Assembly: GCA_027625915.1 (NCBI GenBank)
Contig: JANTQA010000008.1
Coordinates: 9,921,001 to 9,985,000 of the forward strand
Direction of reading: 5' to 3'
Length of the DNA stretch: 64,000 bases
Source of the DNA: Anaeramoeba flamelloides
Lineage: Eukaryota > Metamonada > Anaeramoebidae
Under the pieces are notes generated by a model. That model was not told where the DNA came from, did no database searches, and saw only the letters and a list, made by a program, of their open reading frames with translations. Below are positions 22,921-35,599 of the stretch, piece by piece. Position 1 is the first letter of the stretch. The number at the start of each line of letters is the position of its first letter. A program made the translations under genes and the position numbers.

Positions 22921-24301
22921 TTAGTCTTGATCTGATGAAGATTCAGAAGACGACGATTCACTACTGCTTGAGGATACTTCTGTTTGTTTAATTTCTTGCC
23001 CTTTGGCACCTTCAGCTTCTACGTCTTTGACGTTTGAGGAGGATGTAATTTTTGTTGTTCTTGTTCCTAAGTTTTCCAATCCATCGTTTTTTTCATAATC
23101 TGAAAAGACGGTTTTACCTGCAATTATTTGGAAAAGGCCAACAATCATCATAACTAAACCCCTTTTGATTAGCAAAACAACGAATAAACAAGAGAACGAA
23201 TAAAGACAATAAAAAAAAAATCAATAACTCAAAACCAAATAGTAAATGGAAAAGATCGTTGTTTTCAAACCACATTTTTTCCAAGAGAGCATAAAAACAA
23301 ATAAAAAGAAAAAGAAAACCAGAGAGGGTATTGAGCAATAGTGCCATAAAATTAGACACAGAAATCAGAATTTCAAAGATTTGAAATTAACAAGCTCAAT
23401 GATCGTAAATAAGAGGAGAATAGAAAAAAAAAATGAATTACTTACATTGCAAATGGTCCTTTGTGTGTTTGTTCAAGACCAACACCTATTTACGTTAGGA
23501 AGGGAATTTAGAAATTGATATGAAAAAAAAATATACATTTAAAATTGTTTCTTCGAACCTTTCACTTTTCAAATTTCCTGTAAAAAAAGAAAAAATTGAA
23601 AAATTAAAAATAAGAAAAAAAAAAAAAAAAAAAAAAGTAAAATTAATTACCAAAGCTACCAGCAAAGACAGAAAACCATCCAAGACCGTAATAAGTTTTA
23701 AGTGTTCCAAAGTTTTGAAAGAAATAAGGGAAATCCATCCAAGGCCAAAAGAAAGGTACCATTCCAAAAATCCTAATGGGTGCGAGTCAAGTAAAAAATA
23801 GTAAAAAAAAAAAAGCATTAAAAACCAGTTTAATTATCATAAAAACAAAACCTGATTTGATAAACAAAAAAAAGAATCGTCTCAAAGAAATGTAACTTAC
23901 CATCCATAAAAAGAAAGGAAAAATTCTATTGAAAGTCAAAAGTTTGGTTGATAAAGATCGTTTTTTTTTTATGAAATATTGAAGTAAAAGTGCGAGAGAA
24001 AAGAAAAAAAAGAGTTTAACAATTCGGTTTTTAAAAGTGAAATGAGAAGCAAGTGTTGTTTTTTTTTTTTTTTTTGATTTTTGATTTTTTGTTTGTTCAT
24101 TTCAAAAAAAAAATTATTGTTTTGTGTTGGTATTCTTCAATGAAAAAAAGAGATTATTGAAAACATACGATCCATATTAAAATCAGCTGTACATAACATA
24201 AACATCATAATGAAACACCACACAAAGTAGGTTCCAGAAATTGCAGTAGTGAACAAATCAAAAAAAAATTCAATTGCTGTTTTTCCAAAAGGTATTTTCA
24301 T
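22921..24301 (-). CDS. four-TM membrane protein with acidic Ser-rich tail, possibly COPI-associated/TVP15-like
   Basis: Five exons, read from high to low coordinates: 24169-24301, 23901-23925 (a 25-base exon), 23651-23772, 23446-23485 and 22921-23161. All four introns (243, 128, 165 and 284 bases) have GTA donors and AG acceptors, and the exons sum to 561 bases, giving 186 residues in frame. The protein shows membrane segments near 10-40, 46-72, 78-95 and 106-124, then a cytosolic tail ending in an SSSSSESSSS run and DQD. The YGWIFGMVPFF and GLGWFSVFAG segments recall COPI-associated (TVP15) membrane proteins of the Golgi; this is a tentative likeness, and other four-TM families are possible. 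Confidence 0.75.
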
Positions 24302-27300
24302 GAGAAAAATAATTAAAAAACAATTAAAAAATGAATTTTCGCTTTGAAGAACAAAATAAAGAACAAATCCTTTTCAGACACACAATTTAAGGGACACTTC
24401 TTTCAGAATAACAATCATTCTTAGTCCTACCGAACATAACAGTTCGAGTGTATTTTAGATATATTATCCATTTCAAGAGCTTTTAAAAGCTCAAATTATT
24501 TCTTTTTTGGGAGTGATTTTTTTTGTTCACTTTTTTGGTTGATTATAAAATAAAATACTAAAATAAAAGGATTTTTCAAAGTACCCTCATCATTATATAT
24601 CTAGAGAGCCATCAAATAGTAAGATATCACAAATGAACTGCTTTGTATAATTGGAATTGTAAAAAAATATATTGATGGATGATCTTCTTCCCATTAAGTT
24701 ACAAATTATTGTGTATTGTAATTGAAAATAAAACTTTTTCGAAAACTAGAGTTCAAAAGCTATGTGTGATTCACAAAAAACTATTAACAGTAGTACTGGA
24801 TAATAAATTATTGGATTTAACCTTAGGGTCACCATTAAACGTTAGAATTTTGGAAATTTTTTAATTACTATCCCAAATAATTTAAATATGAACCAAATAA
24901 AAAGTATTTGATGTTTAAATATAGAAAATTAGTAATTAAAACCTTCTAAACTAATATTTTTTTTTTAGAAAATATTAGACTTTCAAGATTTATTCAATGA
25001 TAATATTTAATACCAAAACCAAAAGAAAAATTTATTTTATTAATTTTCCTTGAAATTAGTTGTCATTTTAATATATTCCCAATATATTAATTAATTTGTA
25101 AAATCAATCGCAAAGTCTTTTATTTTATTTTTTTTCATCAAAAGATATAGATAAAAACTTTTTAGATTAATAAAAAAGACTGAAAGAAAATTTTTAATAT
25201 TCGGCCTTAATATTAAATAAAGACAAAAATCTTCTTTTACAAAAAAAAAATTACAGATTGTTATTTTACTATAAAATAAAAAATGAAATTTTAATTAATA
25301 ATATTTTATTTTTTTTATCCCAGAGAGACATCCAAAACTATTAAAAATATCCTAATTTGATAAAAAAATTAACAAAATTCAAAAAAAATTTTAGAATTTA
25401 ATATACCTTAAGAAAATAGTTTTATTTTTATAGAAATTTTCTCAATATCAAAAGTAAATATGTAAAAATGATCCTCAGACGGATTCAACTAAGATTATCG
25501 AATAGTTAAATTCTATATTGGAATATACTATAAATCATCGAGATGAAAATCGAAACAAATATATCCATTTACAATTAATTTTATTAGACAAAAATTTGTT
25601 TGTTAAGATAAAGAAAAAATAAACAAAATTCCAATTTTTGGAAACCGTTTAAACAGTTTAAAGAATAGTAATACTACACTTTATATTCAATTTGGAAATA
25701 ATTTGGATTTTACAAACTATTTTCATTTTTTTTCTTTATTATTTTGTTTTCATTTCCTTTTTTCCAGTTATGTAATCTGTTTCGTTAGATTTGAAGATTT
25801 TTTTTTGAAATTAAAGATAAAAAATTAGTTTTAAGTTTTGTTAAATAATAAAAAAAAACATATAATTAGTAGATATTTTCTTATAATTTATTTCATCAAT
25901 AATTTTTGGTGAAATTTCAACTAATTTAACAATACATTTTTTGTTCAGCTCATTTTATTATTTTGGACACACCGATTTTATTTTTTTCTTTTTATATTTT
26001 TTTCTTTTATTTGGATAAAAATGATAACTTGTAAAAACATTAATACTATTTAACTTAAACGTGTTTTATATTATATTTGGACGAAATTAATAAATTGTGA
26101 TTTTTTGCCAATTTTTGATTTTTAGTGTGTAAAAAATTTTGGAATATATTTTAGTTTACAATGTAATTATAAAAATTTCAAATTCAATCTAATAAATTTT
26201 ATTATTTTTTATTGAATTTTTAAAGACCATACATTAATAATCTTCCTAAAAACAATTATTATGAATAAAAATATAAAAAAATAACTCTAAATTTTTACAC
26301 ACAAATAATATCATCTAAACTTGAGATCAGAAATTTTAATATGATTTATTTATCTAACCTAAATATCAAATTAGCTTGTATTATAATGAAAAATCCCTTA
26401 ATTAGGAAAATACAATTTTGGATTGTTAAATTATTTTTATTGGGATTAATTTTGATAGAGATATTTTTAAATAAATTTACCCAGCTTTTTTTAAAAATAA
26501 TTATTTTTCATACATACACAAAGTGATCAATCTTGTTTTAGAGTTCCAAAAAAAATTAAGTGAAAAAAAGTTAAGAAATTTAAAAGTAGAATTTTCATGT
26601 ATTTTAAACCTAAAATAGCAAATGAATATGAGATATCTTGAATACCTTTTTTGACATCATCTCAAATAATCTAGTTCTTCTTGTTCACAATACAAGAAAT
26701 ATAATTTCAAAAATATTAATCAACCTATGAAGAAAATAATTTGAAATCGATAAAAAAAAATTCGAGATTTTTTGGAGATATATTTTATCATAATACCATA
26801 TAAAATCAACAATTTAAGTAAAGTCAAGAGTTTTTTAAAACCTTATTTGCTTAATTTTTACTATTTCATTGAATATGGAATCTTTCTACATAAGTTTCTC
26901 TTTACAAAACTCAAAGAATAATCAGTTTATTTAGTAGAATAGATCCTTTCTATATCAAAAACCACAAAAACACCGTTTTTATTTTTTTTTGTTATTTAAA
27001 TATTTTCAAAAAAATTGTTGTTTGACCCAATATGTGAAAATTTATGCCTGTTCTACAGTATTTTTTCTTTTCTATTACCCGTTGTTAATGATAATTGCAA
27101 CTGAAAGGGGATATTTGTCGATGGGGTATATTTGGCGTTTTTGATCAACTTAAAAAGTTGACAGTCCCTGAAATTGGAAATAAGATTGTCTTGTTTCGAG
27201 TGTGGAGACTTGTTATTTTACATCTTAAGTTGATTGATCTTCAACTGAGTCTAATTTTTAATAATCTTAGCAAAAGTCGATTTTTTCGATTTATTGTTTT

Positions 27301-28103
27301 GTGTTCCAAAATCTCAATTGAAGTGTCTAAGACGAATTGGCTGATAAACAAATCCTAAAAATAAATTTGTGATTTTTAGGTTGTCGATTGAAATAATTAT
27401 TCGCCTTTAATGCAATTTAACGAAAAAAAAAAGTTTTTTTTAAAAGGTCCAAATGAAACCAAACAGAAAAAAAATTTCAATTTAGAGCCCACAATTCACA
27501 TATTTTTTTTGGTTCATATTCAAAGATCTTAGTTCTTCTTCATTCAATTTGGATTTTGGAAAACAAAACAATAAATTGAGGAAATTAATTTTTTGCAAGA
27601 CTATTAATAATCATACTAAGTTGAAGATCAATCAACTTAAGATGTAAAATAACAACTCTCCACACCCGAAACAAGATAATCTTGTTTCCAATTTCCAGGA
27701 TTGTAAACCTTAAGTACAGAAATCACAAAGAGAAAAATCATTTTTGAACCACACCACATGTCGACTGACACCCAAAGATTGATTAAGCTGAAATTTCACA
27801 AACTTGAACAGATTTGTACTTTCTTTTTCTTTGTCAATTAATTGTTTTATAGAAAGAAAGAAGAAAAACTCAAAAAATATTCATCCTAACGAAGCAGGAA
27901 AATCATAAAAAAAAGAATTGTACATTTTGAATAAAGAATGTAACAATTTTTCAAACAAAACTTAGTGAAACAAATCTACAAATTAAAACGAAAAGTATAA
28001 ACACAATTTTGAAATCTGATAAGTCTTACATCAGTAATTCATTTTTTTATTTTCTTTTGTTCCAAAATCATATTTTTCAATTTTTCAAACAACAATTCTT
28101 TCA
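24302..28103. other. intergenic, 3.8 kb
   Basis: Nothing firm up to 27.1 kb. A short open frame at 24679-24864 (+) has varied codons but no recognisable domain. Around 27.1-27.7 kb lies an inverted pair of gene-like fragments. Confidence 0.5.
27158..27712. repeat. inverted pair of gene-like fragments
   Basis: The left arm is about 27158-27340 and the right arm about 27535-27712. Both carry TTACATCTTAAGTTGATTGA followed by TCTTCAACT (right arm in complement) and GAAATTGGAAA.AAGAT, with similarity extending over some 165 bases at roughly 80%. The left arm lies in an 87-codon open frame (27095-27358) with Leu-rich spacing; the right arm has stops. It could be tail-to-tail copies of a decayed gene or a long-TIR element. 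Confidence 0.6.
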
Positions 28104-28628
28104 ATGACATCCACAGGGTTAAGACAAAGAAAATCACAATTTGACAAGGTTCAACAATTTCTAGACTCGGAAGAATTAAACAAACTAACAAACGATCTAG
28201 AAAAATCAAGAAACTCACCCGAAGCAATACGACGAAGAAAGCTTTGGAAAAAAGTAAGAAATTATCTTGAAACTGCATTCTTAACAATCACAAGCTTTGC
28301 AATTTTTTATTGGGGTGGATTATGGTCGAACGTTACGTCTGGAGAAATTGTCTCGAAATGGCTGTTTTTATTTGTTATTACCTTTTTGGCGTTCATTATT
28401 AACGTTGTCTATTACAGCTATTATATCCCTTATAAAACAAAAAAGGAATTTGATACCGATGCGTACTTTAAAGAAAATCCCTATGCTTGGATCAACCCAA
28501 TCGTGACAGGTCTTTTGTCAATGATCTTTTTTGTTCTTACTCTTTGGAAATTCTATTCATATAAATCCATTCTGATCTTCATTGTTTTAATTTTAACTTG
28601 TTTAAATTGGCTGCCATATTTACCATAA
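28104..28628 (+). CDS. TMEM128-like four-TM membrane protein
   Basis: Single exon, 174 residues, from the first ATG after a stop-rich leader. The first 50 residues are polar and charged. Membrane segments follow near 55-75, 84-107, 127-147 and 151-172. The spacing and motifs (FYWGGLW, SKWLF, a polar loop ending in ENPYAWINPIVTG, then LWKFYSYKS) line up with TMEM128, where YPALIPITT and LWHVWSF occupy the same places. TMEM128 is probably an endomembrane protein of unknown role. The family call is from memory of the human protein and is moderate. Confidence 0.7.
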   Translation: MTSTGLRQRKSQFDKVQQFLDSEELNKLTNDLEKSRNSPEAIRRRKLWKKVRNYLETAFLTITSFAIFYWGGLWSNVTSGEIVSKWLFLFVITFLAFIINVVYYSYYIPYKTKKEFDTDAYFKENPYAWINPIVTGLLSMIFFVLTLWKFYSYKSILIFIVLILTCLNWLPYLP

Positions 28629-29107
28629 TACCTTTATAAGGTAATATCGTAATGATGTAACACCACAACACCATAATATAATAAACCATAAGACCAGAAG
28701 ACCAAAAAAATATAAAAACATTTAATCGTGTAATTTTCAATCACATTTTATAAAAAGAAAAAAGATTTTAATAAAATCGATATTTTGTCGTAATAAATTG
28801 GATCTTTCTTGGTTTATTTTAAAATTTTAATCAGCCTTTTTTATGCTTCACTTTTTCTTTTTGATATGTTTTTTTTTTTTTTTCTTTTTATAGTTTTTCC
28901 TTCAAACTCAATAATTAATTTTATTTTTGAATAATAGGAGTAAATAAATACACTTCTCTTTTTTTCCCACAAGTTCTTGTCAAGAATGTGTAGAGTACCT
29001 TCAAGTGCCGAGGTTTTTTTTTTTTTTTTTTTATTTTTAAAATAAATACAAAATTTATTCCATTTTTCTTCGAATTTCTGAGGGGACAAGCAACTTACAC
29101 TCAAAAA

Positions 29108-29345
29108 TCAACAATTAAAGTCTGTTGTTATTGAATGTAAATCACATTAGTGGGCCATTGATCAAATGTCCACCAAAAATTTGATTTGTTAAGTAGTACT
29201 ATTTGTAGATTGGATCAATTAAATATTATCTAGTATATTTGTAAAAAAATCAGAAATTTCAGAAAAAAATCTACATTTCGCAACAAATTGAACAATGTAA
29301 ACTATCAGTATTCAGACTCCAAAGTTGCAAAATATCTGATTTGAA
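29108..29345. repeat. dispersed repeat, pairs with 55.83-56.07 kb
   Basis: Same orientation as the other copy. Shared blocks include AAGT.TGTTGTTA.TGAA, ATTTCAGAA.AAAATCT and TATTCAGAC.CCAAAGTT. Both copies lie a few hundred bases downstream of a gene's stop codon. No open frame. Confidence 0.55.
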
Positions 29346-29564
29346 CCCAATTGAATATATAGTTTATAAAAAATCTCTGTTACAATCAAAAAATATTTAT
29401 TAATTGGTCAAATAATCCTACTAAGAATAATATTGAATATATTTAAAAAAAGTTAGATCAATTTTATTTATTCATAAAAAAGAAAATGAAAGGAGTAACT
29501 GTAAATTATCGACCTATATCTATTAACCAAAGTTTTATGTTGATTATTTTTATAAATTTTTATA

Positions 29565-29761
29565 CAGCCAGTTCCACTTTTTAGAGAGAAACTTTCAATG
29601 AACTTTAAGGAACAAAAAAAATCTCTAATTAAGGTACATATTTTATATTCAAGTAAAATAATTTGTGTTAAAAAAAATCCAAAAAATGTACATTTAATTT
29701 GGATTTTTATTGTTCCTTAATTTTCGTTCAAAGTCTGTGCATTAAAAGTGGAACTGGTTGT
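29565..29761. mobile_element. palindromic MITE, family 1, copy 3
   Basis: CAGCCAGTTCCACTTTTTAG at the left end, GTGGAACTGGTTG at the right, TA on both sides, about 197 bases. Confidence 0.85.
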
Positions 29762-30194
29762 AATCTAATTAAACTGTGTTGGGAATTTATATATACCCCA
29801 CAATTTTTATTTTGAAAAAAAAATATGATACTCTTATTATAATCTTAAATTTCAAAATATTTATAATAATATAAAATCTACTAATGAAAAATAAAAAGAT
29901 AAAATTAAATTAATATGATTTATATAACTAAAATTTTAAAATCCATTAATAGTTAAAATAATCGTAAACCCAATAATAATAATAAAAATTATTTTAAATA
30001 AGATTACAATTTTTAAAATAAAATATTATTAATGAGAAGGAATTGGTAGATTTCAAGGAGGGGGGGGGCATTATCACCGATTTTATTCTCTATTGTTTAA
30101 CATTTTCTTTTATTAAAAATCAGGGTATTAACAGAATATTTTAGATGTTAACAGACAAATTATATTTAATTCTAGAAGGAAACAAAAACAATTA

Positions 30195-30392
30195 TAGTAT
30201 ATTCCACTTTTAAGAACAAAATTTTAACCAAATTTAAAACACATAAAAAATCTCAAATTAAGACACATTTTTGTAATTTTTTTTTTATAAAAATCTATTT
30301 TTTAGAACCGGATTGTGTGCTTTAATTTGAGGTTTTTAATTTTGTCCCTTAAATTTAATTGAAAGTTTGTGTCTTAAAGTGGAACTTACTGT
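30195..30392. mobile_element. palindromic MITE, family 1, copy 4
   Basis: Outer left bases are diverged (TATTCCACTTTTAAGAACA); the right end is AAGTGGAACTTACTGTA. The arms still pair through AAATCTCAAATTAAG.CAC. Confidence 0.8.
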
Positions 30393-31709
30393 AAATCAAA
30401 AATTAAATATGTGGTATCAATTTGTTATTCAATTAAGATTAAAATCTAATAAATATCAATTCATTATTTCTAAATATTTATCAATATTTAACTTTTTGGT
30501 ATTTAATTATCTAAAATTTCACATTTAAATTCCTTTTAACTCAAAGAACTATTCCCAAAAATGAAAAATTTATATTATTTAAGAAAAAAAAAACTAAAAT
30601 TGTTTATAAATCATAGAAATAAAAACCTCGTATTATTATTGATATTCAGAAAAGAAATATCCAAACAAAAGAGAAATTTCAAAATTAAAAAAAAAATTTA
30701 AAAATTTTTGGGGACCCTTTCATTGGAGTATATAGTACAAAATTCTCAATTTCTTTGGAAAATTAAATTGTTGACAATAAGATTTTTTACTTTTAAATGT
30801 ATTAAATTTTAAAAGAAAATTTCAAACCTTATTTTTTCTAATGTTAATTTGGAGTTTCAAATAGTTTTTTTTTCAAATTTATTTTTTTTTTAAAAAAAAA
30901 AAAAATAAATAAATATAAAGTAAAAAAGTAAAAATAAAAAACAACGAAAAAATATTTAATTTAAATGAGAAAAAATGATCTAATTTAAACTTTTTAAATT
31001 TTTTTTGAGAAGAATATTGAATAAAACTTGTATGATATATTCTATATTTTTAATAAAAGGTTTCTGCTTTGACTTAAAATTAGTTACTTTATTATTTAAA
31101 AAAAGATATAGAAATCTATTAAAACTGAGAAAAATCATTTAAATAAAAATCCTGGTAACAATAATTTTTTAAAATTTGGATTAGTTAAATCATTTTTATT
31201 AAGTCAAATAATATATTGTTTTAAAAATTTTGAATTATAAAATAAAAATTATAAATGATTAGAATTCTTGGATTAATTCACGTATTACTGTAATAAGTAA
31301 AAGAAACAAAAATACACCGATTCTTCTTAAAAAAAGGGAATTTCAAATTGGAAATATTATAATTTCAGTAAATAAAAACAATTTAAATTCAAAAACGATT
31401 AGGAAATTTTTTTTTTTCTTATTTAGAAAAATTCATTAATTTTCATAAAAGAATTAAAAATAAAATTAATTGGAATTTTAATTAACTAGAAGATACTTAA
31501 AAAAGAGATTTATATGCACAATATAATGAAATTTTGAATACTAAAAGGAGGAAATGTCTTTAAGTTTTCAAAAATTTAACAGGATTAAGTAAAAACTTTG
31601 ATTGTACTCTATTTCTTTGTGTTCTAAAAAAGAAAAATTAAATTTTCATTTCGATCATTAAAAAAAAATACTTTAATTTTCTTTTTATTTCTTAAATTAA
31701 AAAATATAA

Positions 31710-31906
31710 AGTCAGTTTCACTTTTAAGGCACAAACTTTCAACAAAATTTCAGGCACAAAATAATCTCAAAATAAGGCACAAAATTTAAAATTTTTTTTT
31801 TTACAATTTATTTTTATAGAATTTGAATTTTGTGCCTGAATTTGAGATTTTTTTTGTGCCTTAAATTATGTTGAAAGTTTGTGCCTTAAAAGTGAAACTG
31901 ACTGTA
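31710..31906. mobile_element. palindromic MITE, family 1, copy 5 (well preserved)
   Basis: The ends GTCAGTTTCACTTTTAAGGC and GCCTTAAAAGTGAAACTGAC are perfectly complementary. It is closest to the copy at 40813, with which it shares the TTTCAC variant and the loop TTTTACAATTTATTTTTA. These two look youngest. Confidence 0.9.
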
Positions 31907-31977
31907 GACACTCGACCTCACTCTATAGCACTTGAAAAAAAATCCCAATAATATATCACAATAATTAAAAATCAAAA

Positions 31978-32365
31978 TTATTTAATCAAAACCCTAGGAT
32001 ATCTAAGATATCCCTCGCAGAATTACAAAATTCGAAAATTTACAATAAAATTAAATATCTATCATTATGTAATCAATAAAAATAAAAATAAAAATTGTCT
32101 TTTATTTTTTTTAAAATACCAAAAGAAGGAAATTAGAGAAAATACTGATCGTTTTTAAAGGTATATCTTTACTATGTAAAAGATCAATAATATTTTTAAA
32201 TAATTAAAAGAACAAAATATTAATAAACATTTTTAAAACAAGACAGTTTGAAATTATTTTCAGTAATAAATAACCGTGAAATATATTCAGGTAAAATTAA
32301 ATTTCTAGATGAAAATTCAATTCTAAAGGTTCTTAAAGTTTAATTTACATGTAAACAATAAGAAC
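31978..32365 (+). mobile_element. decayed LINE 3' end, same family as 11.5 and 59.3 kb
   Basis: The frame-wise remains KIRKFTIKLNIYHYVINKNK align with LNRYYYVINKN at 11.5 kb. ATTATTTTCAGTAATAAATA and AAATTTCTAGATGAAAATTC match the same places further on. The cysteine knuckle is eroded. It ends near TTTAATTTACATGTAAAC with an A-rich tail. It is the oldest-looking of the three copies; no target-site duplication is clear. Confidence 0.65.
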
Positions 32366-33008
32366 AAAAAAGAAGTTATTTTTTTTTACAATTTTATATG
32401 TTGACAAACTATTGTAAATTGTAAAAAGTGAGATTTCATAAAAATAAAATTCTTTTGTTAATTTTTCTTGATCTCTTCTATTTAAAAAAAAAAAAAATAA
32501 ATAAATAAAATTAGGATCATATTCTTATGAGAATCAATTATAGAAAATAAATTCTTTTAAAAATGACAATTTCTTTCTTTAAAGTTGGCAAAGTATTTAG
32601 TTTCTTTAATTAAATTGAATCTTTGTGAAAAGAACTTAATTGCCTGAAGTTTTAATAAAATATTTCTAGAACCTTTTCAGAAAAAAGCAAATTCTGACCA
32701 GTGTGTCTTATCGCTATTCGTAAAAAAAAATAAATCTCATTTACTTTTGTCAAAAAAAAAACTTAAATTGATTATAAAATACATGTTTCTAAATATAAAC
32801 TGTGCTTTTTTTTCTTATTGTGCTAAGGTCAAAACCAATTTTCTACCAATAGTATACCGAAGAAGAAATAAATTTTGAAGGTAAATAAGAAGATTTTTCA
32901 AGTCAATTTTAAATTAATAATTGAATTAGTTGAAAATTTTTTGTAATTTTCAAAATCTTTTTTAAAAATTTTTTGTTTTTTTGATTGTAATAATTTTCCA
33001 TAATTAGA

Positions 33009-33493
33009 GCAGTGAAAAAAATACCGGACATGAAAAAAATCCCGGACAAGATTTTTAATTGTGAATATTAGTAAAATTTTTATGTAAATTCAGCTATTTA
33101 CAATCAAATTCCTTTTTTTAAGAATCGAACTTTTTCAATTATAACTCCCCCACTTATTAGAATGATGATTGATGAAATCACACTTGTTCAAAACACCATT
33201 CAACCAATCAAAAAACAAGAAGAAAAATTATCATTTTCCAAACTCTAGTAAACCTCAATAAAACTGGATTATTTTTCAAAAAAAGTTGATCAACATTAGG
33301 CTATCAAACAATTACTCAAGTATTCTAGAGACACCTTACTTTGATGAACTTTAGGTAGGTTTATTACTAATCTCATAAAAAAATTGGTTATTTATAATAA
33401 GGATTTCATTGAAATTAGACAAAAATTTTACTAATACTCACAATTAAAAATCTTGTCCGGGATTTTTTTCATGTCCGGTATTTTTTTCCCTAC
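33009..33493. mobile_element. Tc1/mariner-like non-autonomous TIR element, copy 1
   Basis: Terminal inverted repeats of about 70 bases: the left end starts CAGTGAAAAAAATACCGGAC and continues ATGAAAAAAATCCCGGACAAG, and the right end is its complement. CAGT ends with a CGGACA motif are typical of Tc1/mariner ITRs. The interior has no transposase. A diverged copy in the opposite orientation is at 41.1 kb. It ends about 450 bases before the LRR gene's ATG. Confidence 0.75.
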
Positions 33494-33943
33494 TATAGCT
33501 AAATTTTTTGACAGAAATTTTTCTTTTTTAATCCTTCATTTTGAGAATTATTTTTTTATAGTGAAACTTTAAGATATCTACCACATATTTTCTTATGATT
33601 TATTGTCAGTTTCTTTGATCATTTACTTTTCAAGGTCTTTAATAAAAAGGAAACATGAATTTTTATTTAGAATAAAATTACTTTTGACATAACTTCTTTT
33701 GGCAAGATAAAAGTTCTTTTTGTAAAAACCCCGATTTAATTGAAAGAAAAAAAGCCTATTTAATAATTTTAACAAACAAAAAACACTCTACACAATATTA
33801 ATGTCTCACGAACTTTAAAATATTGGAACAAATTCAAAATTAGGAACATTTCTACTACATCAAAAATGAATTATTTTTTGCCTTTTTTTCATTTAATTGT
33901 TTTGAGAAAAAAAAAAATAAAACAAACACAAAAAGAATAAACA

Positions 33944-34893
33944 ATGAGTGAAACATTAACAAGAATCTTTGATCTCAATCAGATTATCCAAATGGCCGTC
34001 AAGAATCGTGCATGGAAACTTGATCTTTCCTATCAAAACCTTGATTCTTTTGACCACAAAATGCTTCGTCGTCTTTCAGAGCTTGAAGTGCTTAATTTAA
34101 GCCACAACAATTTAACAGAGATACCAGACGTGGTTTTTCGTTTAACATCACTCCGGAAATTAATTCTCAGCCACAACCAATTAACCTCGCTTTCAGATAA
34201 GGTTAGCCAACTTACCAACCTTGAATGGCTACATGTTGGAAATAACCCAAAAATTAGCAAATTGCCAGATCTTTCTACTCTGGAGAATCTTTCAGAGCTT
34301 GACATTTCAAACTGTGGATTAAGCAAATTTCCGAAAGGGATCGAAAATATGAAAAAGCTTACAATACTCGATGCCAGCCAAAACAAGATTAAAATTATTC
34401 CAAAATCTTTTTCTCAACTTAAAGTTTGTTCTTTGATTATTTTTTTCTGTTTTTTTTTCTTTTTTTTACAAAAACAAAAACAAAAGAAGACCAGAGAGAG
34501 AAACAAAAAGACACGAAAAAGAAAAAGAAAAACAAAAAACAAAAACAATTAATTTCTTTATTCTTTTTTCCTAACTTTTTTTAATGTTTAATTTTTTTCT
34601 ATTTTCTTTTCTTTTCTTTTCTTTTTTTTATTTATTATTATTAATTAATAAAGTCGCTGGTTCGTATTTATATGAATGACAATAAACTTTCTTCACTTCC
34701 ACAAACTCTTTCAACACTAATACAACTTCGTATTATTGACTTTTCAAATAATTCATTAAGCACAATCCCTCCATCGTTTTCAAATCTAGCTAATCTCTGG
34801 GAATTAAAATTACAAGGAAATGAAAAATTATCATTCCCACCACCAGAAATTGTAGAAAAGGGGGTAAAGGCAATCTTAAGGTATATCAAATAA
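33944..34893 (+). CDS. leucine-rich repeat protein (SHOC2/PIRL-like LRR)
   Basis: Two exons, 33944-34423 and 34654-34893; the intron of 230 bases (GTTTGT...AAAG) falls in phase 0 inside a repeat and joins SFSQLK to SLVRIY. The product is 239 residues and almost entirely LRR: nine repeats of about 23 residues, such as LEVLNLSHNNLTEIP, LRKLILSHNQLTSL and LRIIDFSNNSLSTIP. The last repeat ends in the cap LSFPPPEIVEKG followed by VKAILRYIK, common in Ras-group and Roco-type LRR proteins. No signal peptide or membrane segment, so it is probably a cytosolic protein-binding scaffold. The donor is the only clear one here not starting GTA. Confidence 0.9.
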
Positions 34894-35251
34894 TTGGTAG
34901 CATAATATATCATAACATATCACAAAATATTTTTTTTATTTTTATCCTTTTCTTTTTTGATTTTGTTAAATTATTTTTTTATTTTTTCCTTCATTCACTT
35001 CATTTGAGTGAAAGTCTTTTAAAATAATAGTTTAGTTCTTTATATTTGATATACAAACATTTTTAAAAAAAAGAGAATAATAAATCTTTTCTTTATTTTT
35101 GATCAACTTTTTTGAATTTTTCTCAATCAGAAAAATCTTTTACAAATAAAATACAAAACTTGAAAATTTAAATATAAATTATTATCTCCTTGAAAATAGA
35201 ACTCTTTTTTTATTGAAAAATTTGAAATACCAATAAATTCAAAAAAAGATT

Positions 35252-35496
35252 CAGTCAGTTCCACATTTAAGACACAAACTTTTAAACAACTTTTAAGGCA
35301 CAAAAAAAATCTCAAATTAAGGCACAAAAGTCAGATTCTAGTAAAATAATTTGTAAAAAAAAAAATCCCAAAAATTGTCTCTTAATTTGAGATTTTTATT
35401 GTGCTTTAAATTTCGTTATGTTTATAGAATCAACTTTTTGTAATTTGATTTTTATTTTTTGTGTATTAAATTTCTTTCAGAGTTTGTGTCCTGAAT
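35252..35496. mobile_element. palindromic MITE, family 1, copy 6, right arm disrupted
   Basis: The left end is CAGTCAGTTCCACATTTAAG. The right arm reaches GTGCTTTAAATTTCGTT, is interrupted by about 55 bases, then resumes at GTGTATTAAATTTCTTTCAG. This suggests a partial duplication or small insertion inside the arm. Confidence 0.75.
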
Positions 35497-35599
35497 ATCT
35501 GTTATTGGGTCAAGGAAAAATTAGGTTTAAATAAGGCTCTATAAATAGTCGTATAATGTAAATAGGCAGACTGGGGGTGAAATTCATCTAAAAAAATTT

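Larger units (their letters stand above)
28629..33943. other. 5.3 kb stretch dominated by decayed mobile elements
   Basis: No gene. From left to right it holds a GTAGAGTACCTTCAAGTGCC motif related to the hairpin-element end (28.98 kb), a dispersed repeat (29.11-29.35 kb), three MITE copies, a hairpin-like relic at 31.55 kb, a LINE remnant, and a Tc1/mariner-like TIR element just upstream of the LRR gene. Confidence 0.6.

Noticed and set aside
23114-23359. 81-codon open frame on the minus strand, hydrophobic
   Set aside because: Most of it is the fourth intron of the four-TM protein gene; the spliced frame explains the region better and gives a consistent protein.
24679-24864. 61-codon plus-strand frame as a gene
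   Set aside because: Codons look varied, but there is no domain, partner exon or second copy; ORFs of this length are expected by chance many times in a window of this composition.
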